DNA of 64,000 bases from Luteolibacter arcticus (GTDB taxonomy: Bacteria; Verrucomicrobiota; Verrucomicrobiia; Verrucomicrobiales; Akkermansiaceae), in assembly GCF_025950235.1 (NCBI RefSeq), contig NZ_JAPDDT010000005.1, forward strand, positions 186,001-250,000. The letters are read 5' to 3'. The translations under genes were made by a program, and so were the position numbers. Within the stretch, counting starts at the first letter, position 1. Each line of letters starts with the position of its first letter. The notes beneath the pieces are model-generated. The model ran no database searches, was not told where the DNA came from, and saw only the letters and a list, made by a program, of their open reading frames with translations. Shown one piece after another: positions 1-9,455 of this stretch.

Positions 1-162
1 ATGCGGACGCGTGGATCGAGAGCGGTGGCGGTGGCTTTCATGAGTCAAAGATAGCCTCCCGGACTGCCACTCCGCCAATGCCGTCTCCTCAGCGTCAGCA
101 TGTCGTTACCGCCACGCTGGCGGCCGTTGACAGTGGGTGTGCCGCCCTGTAGCCGGTGCATC

Positions 163-1185
163 ATGATTCCAAGATCCGCGGCGGCTGTCCTTCTCAGTGG
201 TCTGCTCCTCACCACCGCCAGTGCCCGCGTCTGGACCGACACCACCGGCCGAAAGATCGATGCCGAGATCGTGGGACTCGATGGCGACCAAGTGGTGCTC
301 AATTTCAAAGGCAAGGAGGTCAAACTCGCGCTCGCCCGCCTGAGCGCGGACGACCGCAAATTCGCCGAGGAGTGGCAGAAGACCAAGCCGGAGGAGAAAG
401 CGGCACCAGCCGGTGAGCTCAGCCTCTGCGGCACGCCGCTCAAGGCCGACGGCTCCGTGAACAACGTGCAGGAACCGCTTTCCGCCGCCACCCTGAAGAA
501 ATTCTCCAAGGCCGATACCAAGCCGAGCCAGATGAAATTGGCCGTCGCCCTGCCCGCGGGATTCGATCCCGCCAAGCCGCAGCACGTGATGTGGGTCAGC
601 GCGCCGATCAACAACGAGGGCGAGCGCAAGAGCGGCAACATCGGCGCCATCGGCGGATACGCCGACACCGCCACGAAGGCCGGCTGGGTGGTCATCGCCG
701 CCGATACCGATCAGGGCAATCCGCGCATGGAAGACAACCAGCGCAGCGAAGGCGGCGACCTCGCCGTCCACAAGCAGGCCGTGGAAGCGCTCGCCAAGGC
801 ATGGCCGACCTTCAAGACGTGGAAGTTCGCCTGCTGCGGTTTTTCCGGCGGTGCCAAGGCGAGCTTCTACCGAGCCGGTGACCTGCTGGCCTGCGACCTG
901 GAAGTGGCCGGCCTCTTCCTCGGCGGCTGCACTCAGGACATGACCGACGACGCGCGCGAGGAGACCGGCTTCCGCAAGTCCGGCGTCAAGAAAGTCCGCG
1001 TCTTCATCAGCAACGGCAAGACCGACACGATCTCGACCCCTGACCACGCGAGCAAGGTGAAGGACAGCGTCGAGGCGCAGGGATATGGCGATGTCCGGCT
1101 GGAGCTCTTCGACGGTGGTCATAGCCTCAACCGCGAGGAGTTCGGCAAGGCGATGGCTTGGTTCAAGGAGGTCCCCGCAAAGTAA
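163..1185 (+). CDS. Secreted SHD1-domain protein with alpha/beta-hydrolase-like C-terminus
   Basis: The ATG at 163 gives a clean signal peptide (MIPRSAAAVLLSGLLLTTASA), whereas the longer frame from 100 adds a Pro/Arg-rich stretch in front of it, so I chose 163. Right after the signal, residues ~22-75 (RVWTDTTGRKIDAEIVG...) match the SLA1-homology/SHD1-like domain found in many Planctomycetes and Verrucomicrobia exported proteins. The remainder resembles a PHB-depolymerase or dienelactone-type alpha/beta hydrolase: a CCGFSGGAK nucleophile-elbow-like segment near residue 230, a late Asp (GKTDTIS) and a His (DGGHSL). The substrate is unknown and I infer a periplasmic or surface location. It lies 67 nt upstream of the next plus-strand gene. 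A second SHD1 protein with a different catalytic domain lies at 26611. Confidence 0.8.
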   Translation: MIPRSAAAVLLSGLLLTTASARVWTDTTGRKIDAEIVGLDGDQVVLNFKGKEVKLALARLSADDRKFAEEWQKTKPEEKAAPAGELSLCGTPLKADGSVNNVQEPLSAATLKKFSKADTKPSQMKLAVALPAGFDPAKPQHVMWVSAPINNEGERKSGNIGAIGGYADTATKAGWVVIAADTDQGNPRMEDNQRSEGGDLAVHKQAVEALAKAWPTFKTWKFACCGFSGGAKASFYRAGDLLACDLEVAGLFLGGCTQDMTDDAREETGFRKSGVKKVRVFISNGKTDTISTPDHASKVKDSVEAQGYGDVRLELFDGGHSLNREEFGKAMAWFKEVPAK

Positions 1186-1252
1186 ATACGCCTTGTGTCG
1201 CCGCCGCGATCCTCCTTGCGCCGGCAGTCATACGATGGCTTGGTAGCGGTTA

Positions 1253-1762
1253 ATGAAGATCATCGCCGCTATCCTGCTATCACTGTCCGTGCCGGTGTTC
1301 GCGCAGACTCCGGCACCCGCGCCACCGCCTGCGGCCAAGCCGGAAACAGGCCCCAACCTCAAGGCGCAGCTGGCGAAGACACCGCTCGCCAGCGTGATCA
1401 TTCCCGAGATCGTCTTCGACAAGGCGACCGTGGAAGACGCCCTCGCGGCGCTCACAAACCTGGTCGAGACGCAGACGAAGGGCAGCGTGAAGCTCCAGTG
1501 GATCGACAAGGCCTTTGATCGCAAGAAGTGGACTCCCACCGTGACCATCACCGCGAAGGGCTTCTCCGCTGGCAAATTGATGAGCGAGATCCTCGAGCAG
1601 ACCGGTCTCGAAGCCCGGCTGGATGAGCACGCCATCGTCCTCAGTCCGAAGACCCGCATCGTGGAACGCCGAGTGATCCCCGCGGAAAAAACCGAAGCGC
1701 CGAAGTTGAATTCCGGATCGGTGGACCGCGACCAGTTCAAGGATCCGCTCAAGCGGAAGTGA
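1253..1762 (+). CDS. Secreted protein with short STN/secretin-N-like domain, function unknown
   Basis: A 169-residue protein with a signal peptide (MKIIAAILLSLSVPVFA), a Pro/Ala-rich linker and then a region (residues ~45-140) with the pattern of the STN or secretin short domain: an amphipathic helix (VEDALAALTNLV), a beta strand (VTITAKGFSAGKLMSEIL) and an EQTGLEARLDEHAIVLSP hairpin. Such domains in Verrucomicrobia often stand alone in small exported proteins. There are no catalytic residues and no C-terminal channel. It converges on the protease gene 18 nt downstream on the other strand. The domain assignment is by pattern only. Confidence 0.75.
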   Translation: MKIIAAILLSLSVPVFAQTPAPAPPPAAKPETGPNLKAQLAKTPLASVIIPEIVFDKATVEDALAALTNLVETQTKGSVKLQWIDKAFDRKKWTPTVTITAKGFSAGKLMSEILEQTGLEARLDEHAIVLSPKTRIVERRVIPAEKTEAPKLNSGSVDRDQFKDPLKRK

Positions 1763-1780
1763 AGGGATCCAGGAGGTTCG

Positions 1781-3355
1781 TCACTTGCGGCGAACCGTGT
1801 GCACTTGAAGCTCCTCGCTCCCATCGGGATGGGTGAGCACGAAGAGCACGCGCGTTTCTTCCATTCGCGAAAAGGTCGGCGGGGTCCACTCCACAGTGCT
1901 GCTTTCCTGATGAAACACTACGCCCGGTGGAGCATCCGCGAGGCGGGCCGTGGCACCGCTCTTGAAGTTCACTTTGGAAACCACCGTTGAAGCGGATGCG
2001 GAAGCATCGGCGGTGGCAGCTTGGTCGTTGTTCGCTGCCGGTTGCGGAGCGGCTGGCGGCGTGGACCCGGCGGCGGGTGCCTTCCGGGCCATTGCTTCCA
2101 TGTCCTCGATGCTGTGCCCGCTCTTCTTATCCAGGATCTCGCGGACCAATGCTTCCGGTACTTTCTGCCCGGCGGTTTGCAGGATCAGGCGTTGCCCGGG
2201 CCCACCTCCACCACCAACCGCCGCCTGCGCCCAGGAAACCACATAGACCGCCCGGACCCCATCATCGGTTTCGATGAGGTTTTCCGCGAGCTTCTCGAAC
2301 AGGAACTTTTTGACGTCGGGTTTCGTATCTTCCGCGAGCAGCGGAAGCGCTTGGAGGCGTTGGGCGGCGGCTTTGGCGGGCTCCTTCAACTCGTCGTGGA
2401 TGGCCGCTAGAACCGTGCGGCTTCCGAGATGCTTCGGTGCCAGCTTCACCGCGTTCTCCGCATAGGCGCGCGCCAGACTCAACTTGTTCAGCCGACGATA
2501 CATCGAGGCAATGGCGATCGACCACTCGGGGTTGTTGGGTTCGAGCGCGATCGCCTGTCGCTGCATGTAGATGGCGACGGCCACTGCTTCGTCGTCGGTG
2601 CCCAGCGAAAAGAGGTCGCTGGCGTAAAGCCTCGCCGCAATTGTGGACAGGCGCTTCGCCTCGGCCGGATCGCCCTTGGCTTCTTTCGGATCCACGAATG
2701 CCTCGAGCTTGAGGCCGGCCACCGGCGCGGCCATGCCGATGCGATCGGAGCCTTCGAAACGCAGCGTCGGAATGCCGATCACCACGCCGCGTTCATTGAT
2801 AAGCGCACCGCCCGAGTTGCCGGGATTGATCGCGGCATCAAGCTGGATGTAGGGCGACCCACCCACCATCCTTCGGGCGGCGCTGACGATTCCCTTGGTG
2901 ATGGTGATCTCGGGCTTGTCCTGATCGGGCAAGTAAGGGAAGCCCATGACGTAGCAGGTTCCGCCCGCCTTGGTGTCCGCGTCGGACTTCGACAGGGCTG
3001 CGGGATGGAAGCGACATCCCGGAGCCGTCACCTTCAAGAGTGCCAGATCGTTCGTGGGATGAATTTTCTGCACGGTGGCATTCGGGAAACTCTTGCGGAC
3101 CTCCTTGCCGGCCTCGGTCACCATTGCTTCCACCGTCAGCGGCAAGGCCGTGCCGGCAACATGCGCATTGGTCAGGATCAGGCCGTCGGCGGAAATCACC
3201 ACGCCACTTCCCCCTCCTTCTTCATCGGAAATCAGCACCACGGAGGGCTCCATGGACTTGAACAGCTTCGTCGCGTCGCCATCTTGCGCCTGTCCGTGGG
3301 AGGACAAGAGGGCGCTCGCCAGCAGGGCAATCATCCGGAGTTTCATGATCGTCAT
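1781..3355 (-). CDS. Secreted trypsin-like (HtrA/DegP-type) serine protease with TPR region
   Basis: From the ATG at 3355 (MTIMKLRMIALLASALLSSHGQA; an alternative ATG lies at 3346) the protein is 524 residues. The S1C protease domain covers residues ~30-230 with a complete triad: His65 in LTNAHV, Asp103 in NDLALLKV and Ser181 in NPGNSGGAL. Instead of PDZ domains it has helical TPR-like repeats (~240-370; AIALEPNNPEW, AVKLAPKHLGS), then a Pro/Ala-rich linker and a small beta-rich C-terminal domain. Absence of PDZ and presence of TPR set it apart from classical DegP. It starts 13 nt after the stop of the preceding minus-strand lipoprotein gene, so the two are probably co-transcribed. Confidence 0.85.
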   Translation of the reverse strand: MTIMKLRMIALLASALLSSHGQAQDGDATKLFKSMEPSVVLISDEEGGGSGVVISADGLILTNAHVAGTALPLTVEAMVTEAGKEVRKSFPNATVQKIHPTNDLALLKVTAPGCRFHPAALSKSDADTKAGGTCYVMGFPYLPDQDKPEITITKGIVSAARRMVGGSPYIQLDAAINPGNSGGALINERGVVIGIPTLRFEGSDRIGMAAPVAGLKLEAFVDPKEAKGDPAEAKRLSTIAARLYASDLFSLGTDDEAVAVAIYMQRQAIALEPNNPEWSIAIASMYRRLNKLSLARAYAENAVKLAPKHLGSRTVLAAIHDELKEPAKAAAQRLQALPLLAEDTKPDVKKFLFEKLAENLIETDDGVRAVYVVSWAQAAVGGGGGPGQRLILQTAGQKVPEALVREILDKKSGHSIEDMEAMARKAPAAGSTPPAAPQPAANNDQAATADASASASTVVSKVNFKSGATARLADAPPGVVFHQESSTVEWTPPTFSRMEETRVLFVLTHPDGSEELQVHTVRRK

Positions 3356-3368
3356 GGAGTGGCAGTGA

Positions 3369-6300
3369 TCAGGGTTCCACGGCGCCGGCGGCAAGCTTCA
3401 CCGCCAAGGCCGGAACGTCGAAGTGGAAAACACCGATAGAGCGCGGGCTATCGGAAAGCGGGGTAATCAATTTTTGAATGCCGCTGATGACGTGAGAAGA
3501 TCGCAAGTAATCCGCAGGGATGATGAGCTTGAAGATTTCTTCTCCCGACTTCGCCACTTCCCGCACCGAGATCACGGCTTGTCCGGGCCGAGATGACGAG
3601 TCGGTGAGCAGGAGATATTGGCCGGAAACATCGAGCGAGCATTCCATCGATTCGGCACCTCCCCGGATTTCAGAGGTCTTGGTAATGACCGGAGGGGATG
3701 CCTTGAGATCGAGAATGCCGCCGCTCCCGACGACATACCGGCCACTGGCGTCGGGAGTCCCGCTGATTGGGGTATTCGGGAACGACGTCGCCGTGATCTT
3801 CGTGTTGTTGTTCTCCCAAAACACACCGGCGGTGAAGGACCAGATGGCGGAGCCGCTGGGATTCGCCGTGAATTGCGGAATGAAGAACAGCTGCTGGGTC
3901 TCGCGGGGGAAGTTCAGCAAACGGGACTCCAGCGTCTTGCGATCGACGAGGGCAAGATAGCGGTTCATGTGGTCCTTCTCCACCGCGAGCAGCGGACCAC
4001 GGGCGGAGATGCCCGTGGTGATCCCGGCGAGTCCCTCTCTCCTTTCGGCGGCATTTCCGAAGGACACTTCCTTCAAAGCTGCCCCGGTTCGAAGGTCGAA
4101 CGACTTGAGGGTGTCGTTGTCCTTCAGGATATAGAGCTGGTCGGCATCTCCGAAGATCGAGCGGCCATCTTCCTGGATGTCGAGCAGACGCTCGCACGTC
4201 GACAGGTTCCATGCGCCGTAGGTGTCGCCAGAGTGGGTGAGCAGGATTTCGCCCGAGCCGGCGAAGCCCCGGATTTCATCTTGGGTGGAGATGACTCCCG
4301 TCCGCCGCAGGGGGAGCCTGGCCTTTCCGTCCGGTGATTCGATGAATGGGCGCGGGGATTGTTTGGCGATCCGGCGTTGGATCGGGCGGCTCATGGTGGA
4401 CCCGAGTTCCGCCGTCCATTCCAAGGTCAGGTTGACGCTACTGCTGGAGAAGTTCTCGGGGACCTTCCACTTCGCAAGATTGCCTTCGATCACCGTTTCT
4501 CCGGCCTTCTCCTGACCGGAGTCGGAGACGAGCTTGTGGTCGCGCCCCGGTGGCAGGGGGATCTGGATCTCCTCGCCTGTGAACGCGAAGTCAGGGGCCG
4601 CCTGCGACCGCTTCGGGAGATTGAGGCGCATGACATGCAGCTTGTCTCCATCAGGTGCCAGCAGGATGTCATGGGAGGAATCGAAGTACAGCTCGCGATC
4701 GCGCGGCAGGGGACCGGCAGACTTTGAGGATTCCGATGGGGCCACGGGGAGACTCCACATCTCCGCAATGGCCTCACGGTTTTCGCCATCCATGAAGCGG
4801 ATCATTCCGGGAGGGCTGGGAAATGGTTTTTGGGAAGCCCGCGGGCGGAGTTCGAGGTCACTGCCACCGTGGTCAGGGTAATCCCGGCTCACCTGCCGTC
4901 CCCGGCTGGCAAGGAATCCCGGGTTTGAATTGCGAGTGATCGCCAGCAACGAGGAATCCACTTCGATCGGGATCATCACCGGATTCGAGCGTTGTGATCC
5001 GGCCGGGTCGCCGTAAAGCACGTACAGGGCACCATCTCCCGATGCCCTGAGATGGACCGAGGATGGATCAAGCCGGGGCAGCTCGTGGTCCCGCGTTTTC
5101 TCGGCGGCAAAGCATGCATCGATGGCCAGGCCGTTCGCCAGCGGGTCGAACTGTACGGGATCGAAGAAGCGGGCGGTCTTGTCCGACGTCACCAGCAGCG
5201 GTGAGATGGCGGAGGACAAGGGAGCAGCCGCAGCCACGAGGTCGCCTTCCATTGCCAGGAGCTGAAGGCCGGTCTTTTTCTTCGAAGCGAGGTCCCAGAT
5301 CTCCAGGACTTTGGATTTCCGGTCGATCAGATAGACCTTGCCGGCTTGGGCCGCCAGGAGAGTGTCGGGTCCGGCCTTCCACGGGGCTTCTTCAAACCGG
5401 CCGGTCTTCAGGTCAAAGGGAGCCCAGTACGGAGGACGATCCGTTCGCACGATCAGGACCGACCCGTCGCCCGCCGCGATCATGTCGAGGATGGTTCCTT
5501 GCGCGGCGACGACGCTGGTCTCGCGCAACAGGTCGGCAGGCTTGTCCTGTTGGGACGCCTTATGCTTGATCAAGGGCGATGGCGGCTTTCCCCATCTTGC
5601 CACGAATTGGTCCGGGTAATCCAGCTGCACCATTTCGTCGATAATCGGGTGAGCCGGGTCGGTGTCCTTGAAAATCCTGATCCAAAGCGACGTTGGCTTG
5701 CCATTCCACTCGCAGTTGCTGCTGCCAGAGGACTTTTCCTTGGAGGACGAGAGCTTCCTGGCTTCGACCTTGGTCAGGCGCTCGGCAATGTCCGCGCCTT
5801 GAATCGATTCCAGCTCGTAGGTGGTCGCCGCTACCATCGAACATGCGGGCTTGCCTATCGGCTGGGTCCATTCGATTTCACAATTCACTCGGACGTCCCG
5901 CTGGCTGCCGGAAATACTGAGAGTAATGCCCGCCGGAGCCGCGAGGTCCGCCGGCATCATCTCCTCGGTATCGATCCATTTGCCCTCGTGGCGGATCGCC
6001 GTGACCGTCCCGTCCTTGCTGGCGAGGACGGTGCCCTCCATGGCAATCGACGACTTATCCATGGCCTCGACCGTGCTCGCGCTGCCCACCTCTTCTCCCG
6101 ACATCGAGTCGATCGGCAGGGCAAGCCGGTTGGTGAGCTGGGACATCTCCCTGGACAGTCGGGCCCGTTGCATCGCGATTTCACTGCTCTGCCGCATGGC
6201 CTGCTCCCTGCTCACCCGGTCCATTCCGGGATCCCTCATGGCCTCGTGCTGCTTCGCAGTGAGTTCCTCCGACTGTTTCCGCAAGGGTGCGAGCTTCGCC

Positions 6301-6875
6301 TCCAGCTCCGCTTTTTCCTTCGGGTCGATCGAGCCGCTGCCTCTCAACCGGCAAGCATGAACGGGCCCCTCCTCTGGGCCGGTTTTTCCGGGAATGAAGG
6401 GAACCTTCGCGGTGGTGGAGTAAAGCGACAGCCCGTTTGGCAACACCAGTTCCCGAGTGCCGGATGAGATTGCCACGCGGCCCTTGGTCGAAGCATAGGC
6501 CAGACGGATGGTGTCCGACTCGGGCGAAGTGCTGGCGGCGATCAGATGTCGCGTGGAGCCTGAGGAAGAGATCTCCTCCTCAAACACCACCACTCCCGGG
6601 GTGTCCCGGCCATCCTTCGAGCGGACCAAGACGCACTGCTGCATCAACTGATCAAGGGCTACTTGGGAAAGCGGTGGGATCCCGGGGGCCTCTGCCGGTC
6701 TCGCCGGTTCCTGTTTCCCGGCGGCCGCAGCATCTCCAGCCTGCGCCTTGTCCCTGTTCTCCACTTTCGCCGCGTCGCGATTGCAGGCGGAGAAAAGCGC
6801 TGCCACACCGCCGGCAATCATCAGCCGAGAGGCGAGGTGGGCCGGGAACTTAAGACGGAGACTTGAGACTTCCAT
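3369..6875 (-). CDS. Large lipoprotein with coiled-coil segment and beta-propeller-like repeats
   Basis: The start was placed at the ATG at 6875 because it leads into a lipoprotein signal peptide ending LFSAC (Cys ~31); the frame is open further upstream but that extension looks non-coding. The 1168-residue product has an N-terminal globular part, a charged coiled-coil-like segment (PKEKAELEAKLAPLRKQSEE region, ~residues 185-255), and a long beta-rich region with WD40-like phrases (VYLIDRKSKVLEIWDLASKK, GDTYGAWNLSTCERLLDIQ, DTLKSFDLRTGAALKEV), suggesting one or two beta-propellers. It is probably a periplasmic or outer-membrane-anchored scaffold. The protease gene follows it after 13 nt. No enzyme motif was seen and the specific function is unknown. 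Confidence 0.8.
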   Translation of the reverse strand: MEVSSLRLKFPAHLASRLMIAGGVAALFSACNRDAAKVENRDKAQAGDAAAAGKQEPARPAEAPGIPPLSQVALDQLMQQCVLVRSKDGRDTPGVVVFEEEISSSGSTRHLIAASTSPESDTIRLAYASTKGRVAISSGTRELVLPNGLSLYSTTAKVPFIPGKTGPEEGPVHACRLRGSGSIDPKEKAELEAKLAPLRKQSEELTAKQHEAMRDPGMDRVSREQAMRQSSEIAMQRARLSREMSQLTNRLALPIDSMSGEEVGSASTVEAMDKSSIAMEGTVLASKDGTVTAIRHEGKWIDTEEMMPADLAAPAGITLSISGSQRDVRVNCEIEWTQPIGKPACSMVAATTYELESIQGADIAERLTKVEARKLSSSKEKSSGSSNCEWNGKPTSLWIRIFKDTDPAHPIIDEMVQLDYPDQFVARWGKPPSPLIKHKASQQDKPADLLRETSVVAAQGTILDMIAAGDGSVLIVRTDRPPYWAPFDLKTGRFEEAPWKAGPDTLLAAQAGKVYLIDRKSKVLEIWDLASKKKTGLQLLAMEGDLVAAAAPLSSAISPLLVTSDKTARFFDPVQFDPLANGLAIDACFAAEKTRDHELPRLDPSSVHLRASGDGALYVLYGDPAGSQRSNPVMIPIEVDSSLLAITRNSNPGFLASRGRQVSRDYPDHGGSDLELRPRASQKPFPSPPGMIRFMDGENREAIAEMWSLPVAPSESSKSAGPLPRDRELYFDSSHDILLAPDGDKLHVMRLNLPKRSQAAPDFAFTGEEIQIPLPPGRDHKLVSDSGQEKAGETVIEGNLAKWKVPENFSSSSVNLTLEWTAELGSTMSRPIQRRIAKQSPRPFIESPDGKARLPLRRTGVISTQDEIRGFAGSGEILLTHSGDTYGAWNLSTCERLLDIQEDGRSIFGDADQLYILKDNDTLKSFDLRTGAALKEVSFGNAAERREGLAGITTGISARGPLLAVEKDHMNRYLALVDRKTLESRLLNFPRETQQLFFIPQFTANPSGSAIWSFTAGVFWENNNTKITATSFPNTPISGTPDASGRYVVGSGGILDLKASPPVITKTSEIRGGAESMECSLDVSGQYLLLTDSSSRPGQAVISVREVAKSGEEIFKLIIPADYLRSSHVISGIQKLITPLSDSPRSIGVFHFDVPALAVKLAAGAVEP

Positions 6876-7044
6876 GAAGGAATTGGGGCGTTCGGTCCCA
6901 TTGCTACCCACCGCCATGGTTCGCGGCCAGCCCAAACCCAGCTCGCGCATTCCGGTGATTCACCGCTCGCCACGGGCTTGCCGGGAACGCAGGGTCGGGG
7001 CACCCCGTCGCCGCCGGTTCTAGCCGGCGCGGCCCCTTTTCATC

Positions 7045-8157
7045 GTGAGCACGTTCCAACAACTTGGCATCCCCGCCGACCTGATCCGGGGACTCGAAGA
7101 ACTCGGCATCATCACGCCGACCGAAGTCCAGCAGAAGGCCATCCCCTTCCTCATGGAAAACGGCGGCGACCTGATCGCCCAGGCCCAGACCGGCACCGGC
7201 AAGACCGCGGCCTTTGGCCTGCCGCTGCTGACGAAGGTCGACCCGAATTCCAAGGTCATCCAGGCCCTCGTCATCGCCCCGACCCGCGAGTTGGCGAAGC
7301 AGATCGGCAAGCAGCTTTTCCGCTTCACCAAGCACTCGGCGAAGATCTTCACCGAAGTGGTCAGCGGCGGCGACAAGATCGACCGCCAGATCGCCGCGCT
7401 CCAGCGCCCGACCCACATCGTCGTCGCCACCCCCGGCCGGCTGGTCGAGCTGGTGAAGCAAAAGGTGCTCTCGCTGGATGCCGTGCGCCATGTGGTGCTC
7501 GATGAAGCGGACGAGATGCTCAGCATGGGCTTCAAGAAGGAACTGGAGCAAATCCTCGCCTGGACCCGCGGCCGCAAAAGCACCTGGCTGTTTTCCGCGA
7601 CCTTTCCCGATGCGATCCAGCAGCTCATCCACGGCTGCATGTCCGGCTCACCGCAGCGGGTGACGATCGACCGCGCCCACGTGGTCAACCGCGACATCGA
7701 CCACCGCTTCGCCGTCTGCCCGCGCGACGAAAAGGCGGAGTTCATCGCCAGCTACCTGGAGCGTCGCGACGACGAACGCGGCCTCGTCTTCTGCCGCACC
7801 AAGGCCGGCGCAATCACGCTTGGCAAGGTCTTGGCCAAGCACGGACTCGCGGTCGATGTGCTGCAGGGCGACCTCACCCAGCCGGAGCGCGACAAGGTCA
7901 TGCGCTCCTTCAAGAAGGGCCGCATCCGCGTGCTCGTCGCCACCGACGTCGTCGCGCGGGGCATCGATGTGGACGACCTCGCCTTCGTCTTCCACCACCA
8001 GCCGCCGGACCAGCTCGAGTACTACACCCACCGCAGCGGCCGGACCGCGCGGGCCGGTAAGAAAGGCGTGTCCATCACCCTGATCGAGCCGCGCGAGCGG
8101 GCGAAGCTGGAGCGGATCGGCCGCGAGCTCGGGGTGCATTTCAGCGAAATCCGCTGA
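7045..8157 (+). CDS. DEAD-box ATP-dependent RNA helicase
   Basis: A 370-residue DEAD-box helicase core starting at GTG 7045. Visible motifs are the Q motif (residues 4-30, FQQLG...TPTEVQQKAIP), Walker A AQTGTGKT (47-54), PTRELA, TPGR, DEAD (153-156), SAT (~186), then the second RecA domain with VLVATDVVARGIDV and HRSGRTARAG. It stops just after the core, so it lacks the basic C-terminal tails of RhlE or the DbpA-like domain of DeaD. It probably acts in rRNA maturation or RNA turnover at low temperature; the exact subfamily cannot be fixed by eye. It stands alone, divergent from the lipoprotein operon to its left. Confidence 0.93.
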   Translation: MSTFQQLGIPADLIRGLEELGIITPTEVQQKAIPFLMENGGDLIAQAQTGTGKTAAFGLPLLTKVDPNSKVIQALVIAPTRELAKQIGKQLFRFTKHSAKIFTEVVSGGDKIDRQIAALQRPTHIVVATPGRLVELVKQKVLSLDAVRHVVLDEADEMLSMGFKKELEQILAWTRGRKSTWLFSATFPDAIQQLIHGCMSGSPQRVTIDRAHVVNRDIDHRFAVCPRDEKAEFIASYLERRDDERGLVFCRTKAGAITLGKVLAKHGLAVDVLQGDLTQPERDKVMRSFKKGRIRVLVATDVVARGIDVDDLAFVFHHQPPDQLEYYTHRSGRTARAGKKGVSITLIEPRERAKLERIGRELGVHFSEIR

Positions 8158-8184
8158 AAAAACCGCTCCTCCCGGACACGAAAA

Positions 8185-8208
8185 GGGGCCGCACACTCAT
8201 GCGGCCCC
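8185..8208 (+). terminator. GC-rich hairpin downstream of the DEAD-box gene
   Basis: A perfect 8-bp stem (GGGGCCGC / GCGGCCCC) with an 8-nt loop begins 27 nt after the helicase stop. On the plus strand it is followed by AATGAATTT, and on the minus strand by a short TTTT, so it could act on either strand. The weak T-tracts keep confidence moderate. Confidence 0.6.
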
Positions 8209-8413
8209 AATGAATTTCGTCATGAAATTTTCATTTCCTATGGGCCGGAGCCCCTTCGGATGAGCAGAAGGTGACCGAAATCCGCAGTTTTGTCATGTCC
8301 CTAAGATTTGGGACACCCTCGGAAGCGCCCACTGGGAACGCGGAATTTATTCCGCCCGGCAAACCCGGCGAACCTGCCCCTAATCCCGTGCCATCCGGAA
8401 CCGCCACAGCAGG

Positions 8414-9307
8414 TCAGGGCAACACCCTTTCCAGCCACTCCAGCCGGAACCGCAGCTTCTCCCGCCGCTCCGCCGAGGGATCGGGATACAAAATGGGATA
8501 CCACGCGCTCATCACCGCCGCCCGCGCAATCAAGCTCTGCTCGAGTGCCGCGGGATCGAAGCATCCACCCGCCGCTTGGTATGCTTTGAGAATGCGGTCC
8601 GCAGTGTCGTGATCTTCATCGAGGATGCGCGCATTCCAAATGATCGACGCCAGATCCCACTCGACCGGACCGGCGAAGGTGTCTTCCCAGTCCGTCCACA
8701 GCAGGCCGTCGCTCGTGTTCATCAGGTTGCCGAAATGCGCGTCGCCATGCAGCGGCTGATGGGGAAGGGCAGCGAGCATCGTCACCGACCTCGTCAGGTG
8801 GCCGCGCAACAGTTCCAAGGTGTCCTCCGGAAAAAGAGCGCGGCGTTCCAAGGTTCCTAGCAGATCCACCGTTTCTGTTAGGATGGCCAGTTCCGGCAGC
8901 GGCTCCGGGAAGGCATGTAGGATCGCGTGACAATGGCGTAGCGTGCTTCCCACCGCTTCCGGCTCCGGCTCTTCATCAATGCGGGTGACGAAGCGCCAGA
9001 AATTGATCGGGTAGCCGAGATGCTCGTGCGGTCCCGGTGGGATGTCCGGATGCATCGGGATCACCGGTGCGCCATTCTTCGCGAGATGCTGCGCCACCGC
9101 ATTCTCCCGCGCGAACCACGTCGTCCCCTGCCGCGGGCCATCGCGATCCTGGACCACGCGGGCGACCAGCGTTTCTGTCAGGCGAAGCACCAGGGTATTG
9201 CCATCCTGCAGGATCTCGCAGCGGTCCGGCACGATGCCGTGGGCGATCGCCGTTTCCGTCGCGGCGAGGATGGGGAGGTCGGTGGCGGGCATGGTGGAGG
9301 ACTTCAT
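8414..9307 (-). CDS. Aminoglycoside phosphotransferase (APH)-family kinase-like protein
   Basis: A 297-residue protein from ATG 9307 (a GTG at 9316 is also possible). It has the APH/choline-kinase fold signature: the Brenner motif HGDAHFGNLM (catalytic Asp in HGD) followed by the DFG-equivalent WTDWEDTFAGPVEWDLA. The N-terminal lobe carries LVLRLTETLVARVV as the nucleotide-binding strand pair. Family members phosphorylate aminoglycosides, choline, homoserine or other small molecules, and the substrate cannot be deduced here. No resistance context is seen, so a metabolic role is as likely as a resistance role. It is monocistronic. Confidence 0.85.
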   Translation of the reverse strand: MKSSTMPATDLPILAATETAIAHGIVPDRCEILQDGNTLVLRLTETLVARVVQDRDGPRQGTTWFARENAVAQHLAKNGAPVIPMHPDIPPGPHEHLGYPINFWRFVTRIDEEPEPEAVGSTLRHCHAILHAFPEPLPELAILTETVDLLGTLERRALFPEDTLELLRGHLTRSVTMLAALPHQPLHGDAHFGNLMNTSDGLLWTDWEDTFAGPVEWDLASIIWNARILDEDHDTADRILKAYQAAGGCFDPAALEQSLIARAAVMSAWYPILYPDPSAERREKLRFRLEWLERVLP

Positions 9308-9455
9308 GAAGTCCACGCGGAGCTGCCACAGCCGTCACGGAAAAATCTAGTGGATTGGGAAGGAACACCCCAGCCTCCACCCCCCTGGTCGGCGACTCGC
9401 CTTCACTCATGAAAAGTTCCACGAATTCCCAAACCGGACATGCTGGGAGGCACTG

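Noticed and set aside
1..162. Open frame 3-152 as the end of an upstream gene
   Set aside because: Only ~50 codons are visible, with no recognisable motif; it could be a gene end but cannot be supported.
106..1122. Minus-strand frame of 338 codons opposite the SHD1-hydrolase
   Set aside because: No signal or motif; shadow of the coding plus strand.
2429..3439. Plus-strand frame of 336 codons opposite the serine protease
   Set aside because: Arg/His/Gly-rich antisense text; the minus strand has a full catalytic triad.
5346..6467. Plus-strand frame of 373 codons opposite the large lipoprotein
   Set aside because: Antisense shadow without recognisable features.
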